Shown here: positions 1 to 6,270 of the stretch, piece by piece
How the letters are laid out: every line of letters starts with the position of its first letter
How positions within the stretch are numbered: position 1 is the stretch's first letter
Assembly: GCA_021778935.1 (NCBI GenBank)
Contig: JAJYBQ010000138.1
Coordinates: 1 to 6,779 of the forward strand
Source of the DNA: Pseudomonadota bacterium
Lineage (GTDB): Bacteria > Pseudomonadota > Gammaproteobacteria > Burkholderiales > Burkholderiaceae
Length of the DNA stretch: 6,779 bases
Direction: 5' to 3'
Notes under the pieces: generated by a model
Database searches by the model: none
Seen by the model: the letters and a program-made list of their open reading frames with translations, nothing else
What the model was told of the DNA's origin: nothing
Program-made: the position numbers and the translations under genes

Positions 1-1
1 T

Positions 2-487
2 CTATCGGCCAACCGGGTCGAGCGGACGCTCGACCGCGACCGCCTGCCGCGCCGCGCCTCGCTGGGCGGCTACCGCCGCGACCTCATGCGCCTGCAACGG
101 CTGCTCGCCCCAGACCCCGACTCCCTCATACAGGTCCTCAACCGGCCGCCGCGCTGGGCAAGCGAGGAGGATCTTGATACGCTGCATCTGGCCACCGAAA
201 ACTTCCTCGTCGTCGTCCGCGACCTGGAAAGCCTGCAGGGACGCATTACCCTGCTGGTGGAAGAGATCGCCGCCCGCGTGGCCGAGCGGACCAACCGCAG
301 CGTCTTCGTCCTGACCGCGGTGACCGTGATTGCGCTGCCGGCGACCGTCATCGGCACGGTGTTCGGCATGAACGTGGGCGGGATGCCGATGCGGGGCGCG
401 CCATACGGCTTCAGCGTCCTCCTGGCGGTCTCAGGACTATTGACGATCGCCGCGTCCTGGTGGATCGCGCGACTGTTGAAGGACTGA
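2..487 (+). CDS. zntB: CorA/ZntB-family divalent metal ion transporter, C-terminal part
   Basis: This is the last 161 codons of a gene whose start lies left of the window; the frame is open from base 2. An inner-membrane CorA-superfamily channel/transporter is indicated by the signature Gly-Met-Asn followed by Val-Gly-Gly (visible residues 122-127), at the end of a first hydrophobic segment (about 101-121). A short polar loop and a second membrane segment (about 136-159) follow, then a very short charged tail (LLKD). Upstream is a long, charged, helical stretch, as in the stalk helix of CorA proteins. GMNVGG is typical of the ZntB branch (zinc, in enterobacteria), whereas CorA magnesium channels share only GMN, so zinc or another divalent metal is likelier than magnesium. 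The actual substrate cannot be read from this fragment. It lies on the same strand as the hydrogenase operon, with 58 bases between its stop and the preferred hydB start. Family call sure; the ZntB assignment is less so. Confidence 0.88.
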   Translation, partial: LSANRVERTLDRDRLPRRASLGGYRRDLMRLQRLLAPDPDSLIQVLNRPPRWASEEDLDTLHLATENFLVVVRDLESLQGRITLLVEEIAARVAERTNRSVFVLTAVTVIALPATVIGTVFGMNVGGMPMRGAPYGFSVLLAVSGLLTIAASWWIARLLKD

Positions 488-545
488 GCGGCATCGCGAG
501 TCCATGGTGTTGGCGGGTGTTCGGGGGTCCCAAGTGTCTTCGGAT

Positions 546-1691
546 ATGGCGCAAACCTCGGTGATCGACAACGCTGCATTGCAGGGCCTCATCGACGCCC
601 TGACGGTGCAGGGCTACGCGGTGCTCGCGCCGGTCGTGCGCGACGGCGCGATCGGCCTCGAGCCGATCTCCGGCCTCGGCGACCTGCCCCGCGGATGGTC
701 GGACGTGCAGGCGCCGGGGCACTACCGCCTGGAACAAGGCCGGTGCGATCCCGACGCGCTCTTCGCGACCACGGTCGGCCCGCAATCCTGGAAGCGTTTC
801 CTGCATCCGCCCCGCGAGGTCCTGTGGACCGCGCAGCGGCAATCCGACGGCGGCTTTACCGTGGCGCCCGGCGCCGCCGATGCGGCGGTCGACCACCCGG
901 GAAGCGAATCGCCGCGGCAGGCGTTTCTCGGGGTGCGCGCCTGCGAACTGCACGCCATCGCCATCCAGGACCGCGTGTTCGCCGACGGACCGTTCGCCGA
1001 CGCCGGGTATGCCGCGCGCCGCGCCGCGACCTTCGTCATCGCCGTGCAATGCGGGCAGGCGGCCGACACCTGTTTCTGTGCGGCAATGAGAACCGGCCCC
1101 GCAGCCGTGGCAGGCTTCGATCTCGCGCTCACCGAATTTCCCGAACGCGGCGAATTCCTGGCCGCGGCCGGGAGCGCCCGCGGCGCGGCGCTGCTCGCGG
1201 GCGTCGCCCGGCGAGCGGCCACGGAAGCGGACTGCGCCGCGGCGCAAGCCGCCGTCGCACGGGCGGCGGCGATGCAAACGCGGGCCATCGACACCACGCG
1301 AATCCGCGAGCGCCTGCAGGCCCAGCCCCAGCACCCGCAATGGGAAGCGGTCGGCGAACGCTGCCTGACCTGCGGCAACTGCACCATGGTCTGTCCGACC
1401 TGCTTCTGCACCGCGGTCTCGGATGGCAGCGACCTTGCCGGCGAGACCGCATGGCGGGTGCGCGAGTGGGATTCCTGTTTTACGCTGTCGTTTTCCCACC
1501 TGCACGGCGGGTCGGTGCGGCGCAGCAACGCCGCACGCTACCGGCAGTGGATGACGCACAAGCTCGCGAACTGGGTCGATCAGTTCGGCACCAGCGGCTG
1601 CGTGGGCTGCGGGCGCTGCATCACCTGGTGCCCGGTGGGCATCGACATCACGGAAGTCGCGGGCGCGTTCACGGCACCGGAGGACGCATGA
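546..1691 (+). CDS. hydB: Group 3b [NiFe] hydrogenase (sulfhydrogenase) beta subunit, 4Fe-4S dicluster protein
   Basis: A 381-residue cytoplasmic electron-transfer subunit that would relay electrons between the flavoprotein subunit and other carriers. The C-terminal part holds two ferredoxin-type Cys motifs: C273, C276, C279, C283-Pro and C352, C355, C358, C362-Pro, enough for two 4Fe-4S clusters. Further Cys occur at C286/C288 and, in the N-terminal domain, at C133, C169, C176 and C178. The tetrapeptide TCFC appears twice (175-178, 285-288). The N-terminal region ([12 protein letters not shown], then [13 protein letters not shown] at 78-90) looks like the conserved start of this family. I chose ATG 546 because the protein then begins at that conserved region; an in-frame ATG at 504 would add 14 residues that resemble no domain. 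Neither start has a strong Shine-Dalgarno. The stop overlaps the next start by ATGA. First gene of the operon; the family is also annotated as anaerobic sulfite reductase A-like or 'Ni/Fe hydrogenase subunit beta', but the neighbours settle the hydrogenase role. Confidence 0.9.
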   Translation: MAQTSVIDNAALQGLIDALTVQGYAVLAPVVRDGAIGLEPISGLGDLPRGWSDVQAPGHYRLEQGRCDPDALFATTVGPQSWKRFLHPPREVLWTAQRQSDGGFTVAPGAADAAVDHPGSESPRQAFLGVRACELHAIAIQDRVFADGPFADAGYAARRAATFVIAVQCGQAADTCFCAAMRTGPAAVAGFDLALTEFPERGEFLAAAGSARGAALLAGVARRAATEADCAAAQAAVARAAAMQTRAIDTTRIRERLQAQPQHPQWEAVGERCLTCGNCTMVCPTCFCTAVSDGSDLAGETAWRVREWDSCFTLSFSHLHGGSVRRSNAARYRQWMTHKLANWVDQFGTSGCVGCGRCITWCPVGIDITEVAGAFTAPEDA

Positions 1692-2152
1692 AGGACATCG
1701 CCCAGATCCTGCACGACCATCCGTTCCTCGCCGGACTCGCGCCCGCGCACGAATCCCTGCTCGCCGGCTGCGCCCGCAACCGGCACTTCGCGGCCGACCG
1801 CTACCTCTTCCGGGAAGGCGACCCTGCCGATGAATTCTTTCTGATCCGCCACGGCAAGGTGGCACTGGAGATCGCCGCCCCCGGCCATGCGCCGCGGGTC
1901 ATCGCGACGCTCCACGAAGGGGATATCGTCGGCGCCTCGTGGCTGGTGCCGCCGTATCGCTGGACCTTCGATGCGCGCGCGGCGGGAGATCTGCGGGCGA
2001 TCGGCCTCGATGCCGCCTGCCTGCGGGGCAAGTGCGAAGAAGATCACGACCTGGGCTACGACATGATGAAGCGGTTCCTGCCGGTGCTGGTGCAGCGCCT
2101 GCATGCCGCGCGCCTGCAGATGCTGGATGTCTATGGACGGCACGATGAGTGA
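1688..2152 (+). CDS. Stand-alone cyclic-nucleotide-binding (Crp-like) domain protein of the hydrogenase operon
   Basis: A 154-residue soluble protein whose residues about 14-115 match a cNMP-binding beta-barrel: HPFLAGLAP near the start, then [22 protein letters not shown] (39-60) and a glycine-rich turn [10 protein letters not shown] (77-86). The phosphate-binding cassette is atypical. Where Crp has Gly-Glu-Leu before its nucleotide, this protein has Gly-Ala-Ser-Trp, so the ribose-binding Glu seems absent; Arg91 sits where the phosphate-binding Arg is expected. After the barrel there is only a helix (about 117-150), with no helix-turn-helix, so it is not a complete Crp/Fnr transcription factor (usually about 210-240 residues). 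The start is well supported: GGAGG at 1679-1683 precedes ATG 1688, which overlaps the hydB stop by four bases. A role as a hydrogenase-associated sensor or regulatory subunit is inferred from position only; the ligand is unknown. From memory, similar genes occur in other bacterial group 3b operons. Confidence 0.85.
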   Translation: MKDIAQILHDHPFLAGLAPAHESLLAGCARNRHFAADRYLFREGDPADEFFLIRHGKVALEIAAPGHAPRVIATLHEGDIVGASWLVPPYRWTFDARAAGDLRAIGLDAACLRGKCEEDHDLGYDMMKRFLPVLVQRLHAARLQMLDVYGRHDE

Positions 2153-2999
2153 CGCATGCACCGGCGCAAGGGCGGCCGATCCGTTCCTCCCGGCGCTCTA
2201 TCGGGTTGCCGCCGTCCACCGCGAACTGGGGGACACGGTGACGCTCGATCTGGTCCCGGGTCCGGGTGCGACGCGCCCCGACTTCGCGCCCGGGCAGTTC
2301 AACATGCTCTACGCCTTCGGCGTGGGCGAAGTTCCGATCAGCGTGAGCGGCCCCCCCGATCGCGGTTCCGCGTTCCGACACACCGTGCGCAGCGTGGGCG
2401 CAGTGAGCGCGGCGCTCACGAAGCTCGCGCCCGGCGCGGCAATCGGCCTGCGCGGGCCCTACGGGCGCGGCTGGCCGGTCGAAGCGGCCGAAGGCGGCGA
2501 CGTCGTGCTGATCGCGGGCGGGCTCGGTCTGGCACCCTTGCGCCCCGCCCTCTACGCGATCCTCGGCCGGCGCGCACGCTATGGACGTGTCGCCCTGCTC
2601 TGCGGCAGCCGAACCCCCTCCGACCAGCTTTTTCGGGACGAACTCGAGCGCTGGAGCGAACAGGCCGATCTGCAGGTGCTCCGCACCGTGGACCATGCCG
2701 ATGCGTCGTGGCACGGGTACGTCGGGGTGGTTCCCGGCCTGGTCGCGCGCGCCGGGTTCGACCCTGCGAACACGACGGCGATGGTCTGCGGGCCCGAGAT
2801 CATGATGCGGTTTTCCGCGACCGCGCTCGTGCAGGCCGGTGTCGCGGCGGCGCGCATCCATCTCTCGCTGGAACGCAACATGCACTGCGCGATCGGCCTG
2901 TGCGGCCACTGCCAGTTCGGGCCGGACTTCGTCTGCAAGGACGGACCGGTGACGAGCTACGAACGCGTCGCCCACGCGCTCGTGGTGCGAGAACTGTGA
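2145..2999 (+). CDS. hydG: Group 3b [NiFe] hydrogenase gamma subunit, FAD/NAD(P)-binding oxidoreductase with 2Fe-2S motif
   Basis: A 284-residue flavoprotein of the ferredoxin-reductase/PyrK type, the module that exchanges electrons with NAD(P)H. In order: FAD-binding beta-barrel with [21 protein letters not shown] across residues 49-69, GPYGRGW at 104-110, the nucleotide-binding loop [12 protein letters not shown] at 123-134, and CGPEIMMRF at 215-223, as in NAD(P)-binding reductase domains. Near the C terminus C248, C253, C256 and C264 form a Cx4Cx2Cx7C pattern like the 2Fe-2S site of dihydroorotate dehydrogenase electron-transfer subunits. Choice between NADH and NADPH cannot be read safely; group 3b enzymes usually prefer NADP. 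ATG 2145 overlaps the previous gene's stop by eight bases (ATGAGTGA) with a weak GGACGG just upstream. In-frame ATGs at 2103, 2127 and 2133 are possible but only add residues inside the previous gene. The order after the cNMP gene and before the small subunit fits the hydBGDA layout. Confidence 0.92.
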   Translation: MSDACTGARAADPFLPALYRVAAVHRELGDTVTLDLVPGPGATRPDFAPGQFNMLYAFGVGEVPISVSGPPDRGSAFRHTVRSVGAVSAALTKLAPGAAIGLRGPYGRGWPVEAAEGGDVVLIAGGLGLAPLRPALYAILGRRARYGRVALLCGSRTPSDQLFRDELERWSEQADLQVLRTVDHADASWHGYVGVVPGLVARAGFDPANTTAMVCGPEIMMRFSATALVQAGVAAARIHLSLERNMHCAIGLCGHCQFGPDFVCKDGPVTSYERVAHALVVREL

Positions 3000-3012
3000 A
3001 CGGCAGCGGATC

Positions 3013-3789
3013 ATGAGCGCCCGCCCCCGTCCCCGTCTCGCCGTCTGGAAATTCGCATCCTGCGACGGCTGCCAGTTGTCGCTGCTCGAATGCGAGGACG
3101 AGCTGCTCGCACTGGCCCAGGCGGTGGAAATCGCCAACTTCGCCGAGGCGACGAGTACGGTGCTTCCCGGCCCCTACGACGTCTCGCTGGTCGAAGGCTC
3201 GATCACCACGGCACACGACGCCCGCCGCATCCTCGAGGTGCGGGCCCAGTCGCGGGTGCTCGTCGCGATCGGCGCCTGCGCGACCGCGGGCGGCATCCAG
3301 GCGCTGCGCAATTTCGGCGACGTCGACGCCTTCGCCGCAGCGGTCTATCCGGCACCACGATTGCTGGCAACGCTGGCGACCGCAACGCCGATCTCCGCCC
3401 ATGTCGCGGTCGACCTGGAACTGCGCGGCTGTCCCGTCAACAAGGAGCAGCTGCTCGAACTGGTCGCCGCCCTGCTCGCCGGGCGCCGCCCCGCAGTTGC
3501 CGAATACAGCGTCTGCATCGAATGCAAGCGGCGCGGCAACGTCTGCGTTGCGGTGCAGGGTACGCCCTGCCTCGGGCCGGCGACCCATGCCGGCTGCGGC
3601 GCCATCTGCCCGGCGTTCCGCCGCGGCTGCTACGGCTGCTTCGGGCCGATGGAAACCCCCAACCTGCGGGCGCTGACGGCGCAGTGGCAGCAGGCGGGCA
3701 TGGCGCCGCGCGCAATCCGCCAGGCCTTGCGGATGTTCACCGCGGCGGCGCCGGAATTTGCGGCCGAAAGCGAACGACATGACAAGTAG
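3013..3789 (+). CDS. hydD: Group 3b [NiFe] hydrogenase delta (small) subunit
   Basis: A 258-residue iron-sulfur subunit that wires the Ni-Fe site of the large subunit to the beta/gamma module. The proximal 4Fe-4S ligands are visible as CDGC (C17, C20), GACA (C89) and RGCPVNK (C140), together with the family motif VEGSI at 60-64. Eight further Cys follow (C168, C171, C178, C186, C195, C199, C206, C209), enough for two more 4Fe-4S clusters, so a complete three-cluster relay is encoded. There is no twin-arginine signal peptide and no membrane anchor, which fits a cytoplasmic enzyme of group 3 rather than a periplasmic uptake hydrogenase (group 1). ATG 3013 lies 13 bases after the hydG stop, with only a weak GCGGA upstream. 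Its 3' end overlaps the large-subunit start by 11 bases. Group 3c/F420-type and pyridine-linked 3d small subunits are related alternatives, but the flavoprotein neighbour favours 3b. Confidence 0.95.
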   Translation: MSARPRPRLAVWKFASCDGCQLSLLECEDELLALAQAVEIANFAEATSTVLPGPYDVSLVEGSITTAHDARRILEVRAQSRVLVAIGACATAGGIQALRNFGDVDAFAAAVYPAPRLLATLATATPISAHVAVDLELRGCPVNKEQLLELVAALLAGRRPAVAEYSVCIECKRRGNVCVAVQGTPCLGPATHAGCGAICPAFRRGCYGCFGPMETPNLRALTAQWQQAGMAPRAIRQALRMFTAAAPEFAAESERHDK

Positions 3790-5113
3790 TGGAAACGGCG
3801 GCAACGGCGGCGGCGCGGCGCGGCGATCGATCCGCGTCGAGGCGCTCACCCGGGTCGAAGGCGAAGGCGCTCTCGATCTCGACATCGAGGGCGGGCATCT
3901 GACCGCGGCGCGACTGCGGATCTACGAACCGCCGCGCTTTTTCGAGGCACTGCTGCGCGGCCGAAGCTACCGCGATGCGCCCGACATCACCGCGCGGATC
4001 TGCGGCATCTGCCCGGTCGCCTATCAGATGAGTTCGGCGCATGCCATCGAAAACGCCTTCGGGGTGTGGGTCGCCGAGCCGCTGCGCGCACTGCGCCGCC
4101 TGCTCTATTGCGGTGAATGGATCGAGAGTCATGCGCTGCACATCGTTCTGCTGCATGCACCGGATTTCCTCGGGCTTCCGGATGGCATCGCGATGGCCCG
4201 CGATCACGGCGACGCGCTGCGCGACGGACTGGCCTTGAAGAAAGCCGGCAACGAGATCCTGCGCGTGCTGGGCGGGCGCGAGATCCACCCGGTGAGCGTG
4301 CGCGCGGGGGGCTTCCACCGCCTGCCCCGCCGGGCGGAGCGCGCAGCGCTCGCGCGGACGATGGGTGCGGCGCGCGACCGTGCCTGGCGCCTGGCGCGGT
4401 GGACCGCGACCTTGCCCATGCCCGAGGTCGAGCGCCCCTACGAATTCGTCGCGCTGCGGCACCCGGACGAATATCCGTTCAACGAAGGACGCCTGATTTC
4501 GAGCGGCGGTCTGGACCTCGACATCGCGGACTTCGACTCCGCCTTCGAGGAAGTGCAGGTGCCGCACTCGACCGCGCTGCACGCCCGCCTGCGCGGGCGC
4601 GGCGCCTACCTCGTCGGGCCGCTCGCGCGCTACGCGCTCAACTTCGATCGTCTGCCCGCCCCGATCCAGGATCTGGCACAGGAATGCGGACTCGGAGCCG
4701 TCTGCCGCAACCCGTTCCGCAGCATCGTCGTGCGCGCGATCGAAATTGTCTATGCCTGCGAGGAAGCGCTGCGAATCCTCGCCGCGCTGCCCGACGACCT
4801 CGAATCGGGCGCCGCCTTCGCGCCGGTGGCGCCCCGCGCCGCCGTCGGATACGGGTGCACCGAAGCACCGCGCGGATTCTGCTGGCACCGTTATGAATTC
4901 GCGGCGGACGGCAGCATCCTCGAAGCGCGCATCGTTCCTCCCACCTCGCAGAACCAGGCGACGATCGAAGACGACCTCCGCGCCGTCGCCGAACCCCTGC
5001 TCGACCACGACGACGAGACGATCCGGATCCACTGCGAGCGCAGCATCCGCAACCACGATCCGTGCATCTCCTGTTCGACGCATTTCCTGCGCCTGGCGGT
5101 GCGCCGATCGTGA
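3779..5113 (+). CDS. hydA: Group 3b [NiFe] hydrogenase alpha (large, catalytic) subunit
   Basis: A 444-residue catalytic subunit that binds the Ni-Fe(CN)2CO centre and interconverts H2 with protons and electrons. Motifs in order: TRVEGEG (24-30); the first nickel-ligand motif RICGICP (73-79; C75, C78); [10 protein letters not shown] (169-178); EAPRG (362-366), whose Arg is the conserved active-site arginine; [15 protein letters not shown] (387-401); and the second ligand motif DPCISCSTH (427-435; C429, C432). All four Ni-binding Cys are present, so the protein looks functional. Residue 82, four after C78, is Tyr where many [NiFe] hydrogenases have His. Nine residues (FLRLAVRRS) follow His435 and should be cut off at maturation. 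The first 16 residues are Gly/Ser-rich and probably disordered. ATG 3779 overlaps hydD by 11 bases; an upstream in-frame ATG at 3758 adds seven residues and is less likely. The stop overlaps the protease start (GTGA). Confidence 0.96.
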   Translation: MTSSGNGGNGGGAARRSIRVEALTRVEGEGALDLDIEGGHLTAARLRIYEPPRFFEALLRGRSYRDAPDITARICGICPVAYQMSSAHAIENAFGVWVAEPLRALRRLLYCGEWIESHALHIVLLHAPDFLGLPDGIAMARDHGDALRDGLALKKAGNEILRVLGGREIHPVSVRAGGFHRLPRRAERAALARTMGAARDRAWRLARWTATLPMPEVERPYEFVALRHPDEYPFNEGRLISSGGLDLDIADFDSAFEEVQVPHSTALHARLRGRGAYLVGPLARYALNFDRLPAPIQDLAQECGLGAVCRNPFRSIVVRAIEIVYACEEALRILAALPDDLESGAAFAPVAPRAAVGYGCTEAPRGFCWHRYEFAADGSILEARIVPPTSQNQATIEDDLRAVAEPLLDHDDETIRIHCERSIRNHDPCISCSTHFLRLAVRRS

Positions 5114-5583
5114 CCCGCACGCTGATCGCCGGCATCGGCAACCCGGACCGCGGCGACGACGGCGTCGGCCCCGCGGTCATCGCCGCCCTCACCGACCGGT
5201 TGGCGGACGGAACGCGGGCGATCCCGCTCCGCGGCGACCTCCTGCCGCTGCTCGACGCGTGGTCGCAGGCCGAACGCATCGTGCTCGTGGACGCCTGCGC
5301 CGACCGCGGCGCGCCGGGACGCATCCACCGATTGCACAATCCCGTGGCGGAGGAGCTGCCGCCCGAGGCCCCGACGTCGAGCCACGCGCTGGGCATGGCC
5401 GAGACCCTGGCGCTGGCGCGGGCTCTCGCCGAGCCCGGCGCCGCGGCGCCGGACGTCGTCGTCTATGCCATCGAGGGAGCATGCTTCGATTTCGGCGCCC
5501 CGCTGTCGCCGCCCGTCGCCGCGGCGATCGAGCCGCTGGCGAAGCAGATCGTCGCGGACACCGCCGCAACCGCTCCCCGCTGA
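5110..5583 (+). CDS. [NiFe] hydrogenase maturation endopeptidase (HyaD/HycI family)
   Basis: A 157-residue soluble protease that removes the C-terminal tail of the hydrogenase large subunit once nickel is in place, which lets the active site close. The family signature [16 protein letters not shown] spans residues 8-23. By spacing, D16, D61 (in LVDAC) and H92 (in SSHALGM) correspond to the three nickel-sensing ligands known from HybD (Glu16, Asp62, His93). GTG 5110 is the best start: it overlaps the hydA stop by four bases (GTGA) and puts the signature at the usual distance from the N terminus. An in-frame ATG at 5062 would add 16 unlikely residues and overlap hydA by 52 bases. As the last gene of the operon, it is presumably specific for the HydA encoded just before it. 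The region upstream of the GTG shows no clear Shine-Dalgarno, which suggests coupling to hydA translation. Confidence 0.93.
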   Translation: MTRTLIAGIGNPDRGDDGVGPAVIAALTDRLADGTRAIPLRGDLLPLLDAWSQAERIVLVDACADRGAPGRIHRLHNPVAEELPPEAPTSSHALGMAETLALARALAEPGAAAPDVVVYAIEGACFDFGAPLSPPVAAAIEPLAKQIVADTAATAPR

Positions 5584-5619
5584 CCGGAACCGCCGACCGC
5601 CCTACACCGGCTGTTCCGG
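5584..5619. terminator. Possible hairpin at the convergent gene junction
   Basis: CCGGAAC (5584-5590) is the inverse complement of GTTCCGG (5613-5619). After a single mismatch the pairing continues with GCCG (5592-5595) against CGGC (5608-5611), leaving a 12-base loop. It starts directly after the protease stop and covers the end of the minus-strand phosphoribosyltransferase gene, so it could act in both directions. There is no T-run on either side, so it is not a textbook intrinsic terminator; chance pairing in GC-rich DNA is quite possible. Confidence 0.3.
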
Positions 5620-6270
5620 CTGTTCCGCCTGCGCCGCCGCCATCGCGGCGATGACTTCCTCGTCGCCGACCTGATGAAAATCCACGTAATGCGCGCCGAT
5701 CGCGTAAAACGCCTCGGGCTGGACGAGGCACACGACGCGGTCCACTTCTGCGCGGAGTGCCGCGATGACCTCCGGGGGCGCAACCGGCACGGCGAGCACG
5801 AGTTGCGCGGGCTTGCGGCGACGCAGGGACGTCAACGCCGCGCGCATCGTCGTACCGGTTGCGATGCCGTCGTCGACCACGATGGCGCTGCGCCCCATCG
5901 CCGACAACGGGGCGCGGTGCGCGAGATACACCCGGCGACGGCGCTCGATCTCCAGCAGCTGCCGCTTCGCCTCGGCATCGATGTACGAACGATCCACGCC
6001 GGTTTCCTGTTGCACCTCGGCATCGACGACCACCTCCGGATGTTTGCCGTCCACCACCGCCGCGACCGCGAGCTCCGGCTGCCAGGGAACGCCGATCTTG
6101 CGCACCAGAAGCAGGTCCATGGGCGCATGCAGGCTGCGCGCCACTTCCGCCGCCACCGGAACCCCGCCCCGGGGCAGGGCGAAGACCACCGGCGCGGGCA
6201 GCGGAATCGCCGCGAGTTCGCGCGCCAGGATCCGCCCGGCTTCCGCACGGTCTGCGAAACGCGCGCTCAT
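5602..6270 (-). CDS. Phosphoribosyltransferase-family protein
   Basis: A 222-residue soluble protein of the type I PRTase fold. The PRPP-binding loop is clear: IVVDDGIATGTT at residues 130-141, with the two acidic residues D133/D134 and the TGTT phosphate loop. ALPRGGVPVA (31-40) and LLLVRKIGVPW (53-63) are further family motifs seen in the stand-alone 'phosphoribosyltransferase' group related to the N-terminal domain of mycobacterial Rv0571c. The substrate base is unknown; nothing points to a specific purine or pyrimidine salvage enzyme. A 'hood' region at about 82-115 is rich in charged residues. ATG 6270 overlaps the stop of the hydrolase gene upstream by four bases (ATGA), so the two are probably co-translated. 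The C terminus ends in a short EQPEQPV tail made by a 9-base tandem repeat. It converges on the hydrogenase operon with only 18 bases between stops. Confidence 0.88.
   Translation of the reverse strand: MSARFADRAEAGRILARELAAIPLPAPVVFALPRGGVPVAAEVARSLHAPMDLLLVRKIGVPWQPELAVAAVVDGKHPEVVVDAEVQQETGVDRSYIDAEAKRQLLEIERRRRVYLAHRAPLSAMGRSAIVVDDGIATGTTMRAALTSLRRRKPAQLVLAVPVAPPEVIAALRAEVDRVVCLVQPEAFYAIGAHYVDFHQVGDEEVIAAMAAAQAEQPEQPV
5608..5625. repeat. 9-base tandem repeat, two copies
   Basis: CGGCTGTTC occurs twice in tandem at 5608-5616 and 5617-5625. It lies in frame inside the 3' end of the minus-strand phosphoribosyltransferase gene, where it encodes Glu-Gln-Pro twice, so copy-number change would lengthen or shorten the tail without a frameshift. 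Confidence 0.6.

Noticed and set aside
440..468. TTGACG at 440-445 as a -35 box
   Set aside because: The sequence 17 bases on is GATCGC, with no resemblance to a -10 box, and it lies within the transporter coding sequence.
481..503. Small inverted repeat GGACT...AGTCC at the transporter stop
   Set aside because: Five base pairs, an asymmetric internal loop, three more pairs and no T-run; too weak to call a terminator.
695..1687. Upstream extension of the cNMP-like gene in the plus strand
   Set aside because: The frame is open far upstream, but that part is Arg-rich out-of-frame hydB sequence. The real start is ATG 1688 with GGAGG just before it.
411..1865. Long open frame on the minus strand opposite hydB
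   Set aside because: Its translation is Arg/Gly/Ala-rich low-complexity sequence with no family motif; it lies antisense to a gene with clear ferredoxin motifs. Long antisense frames are expected at this GC content.
2156..3016. Second long plus-strand frame across hydG
   Set aside because: Arg/Pro-rich shadow; hydG in the other frame has FAD, NAD(P) and 2Fe-2S motifs.
3737..5083. Long open frame on the minus strand opposite hydA
   Set aside because: It mirrors the codons of hydA, has no recognisable domain, and hydA carries both nickel-ligand motifs.
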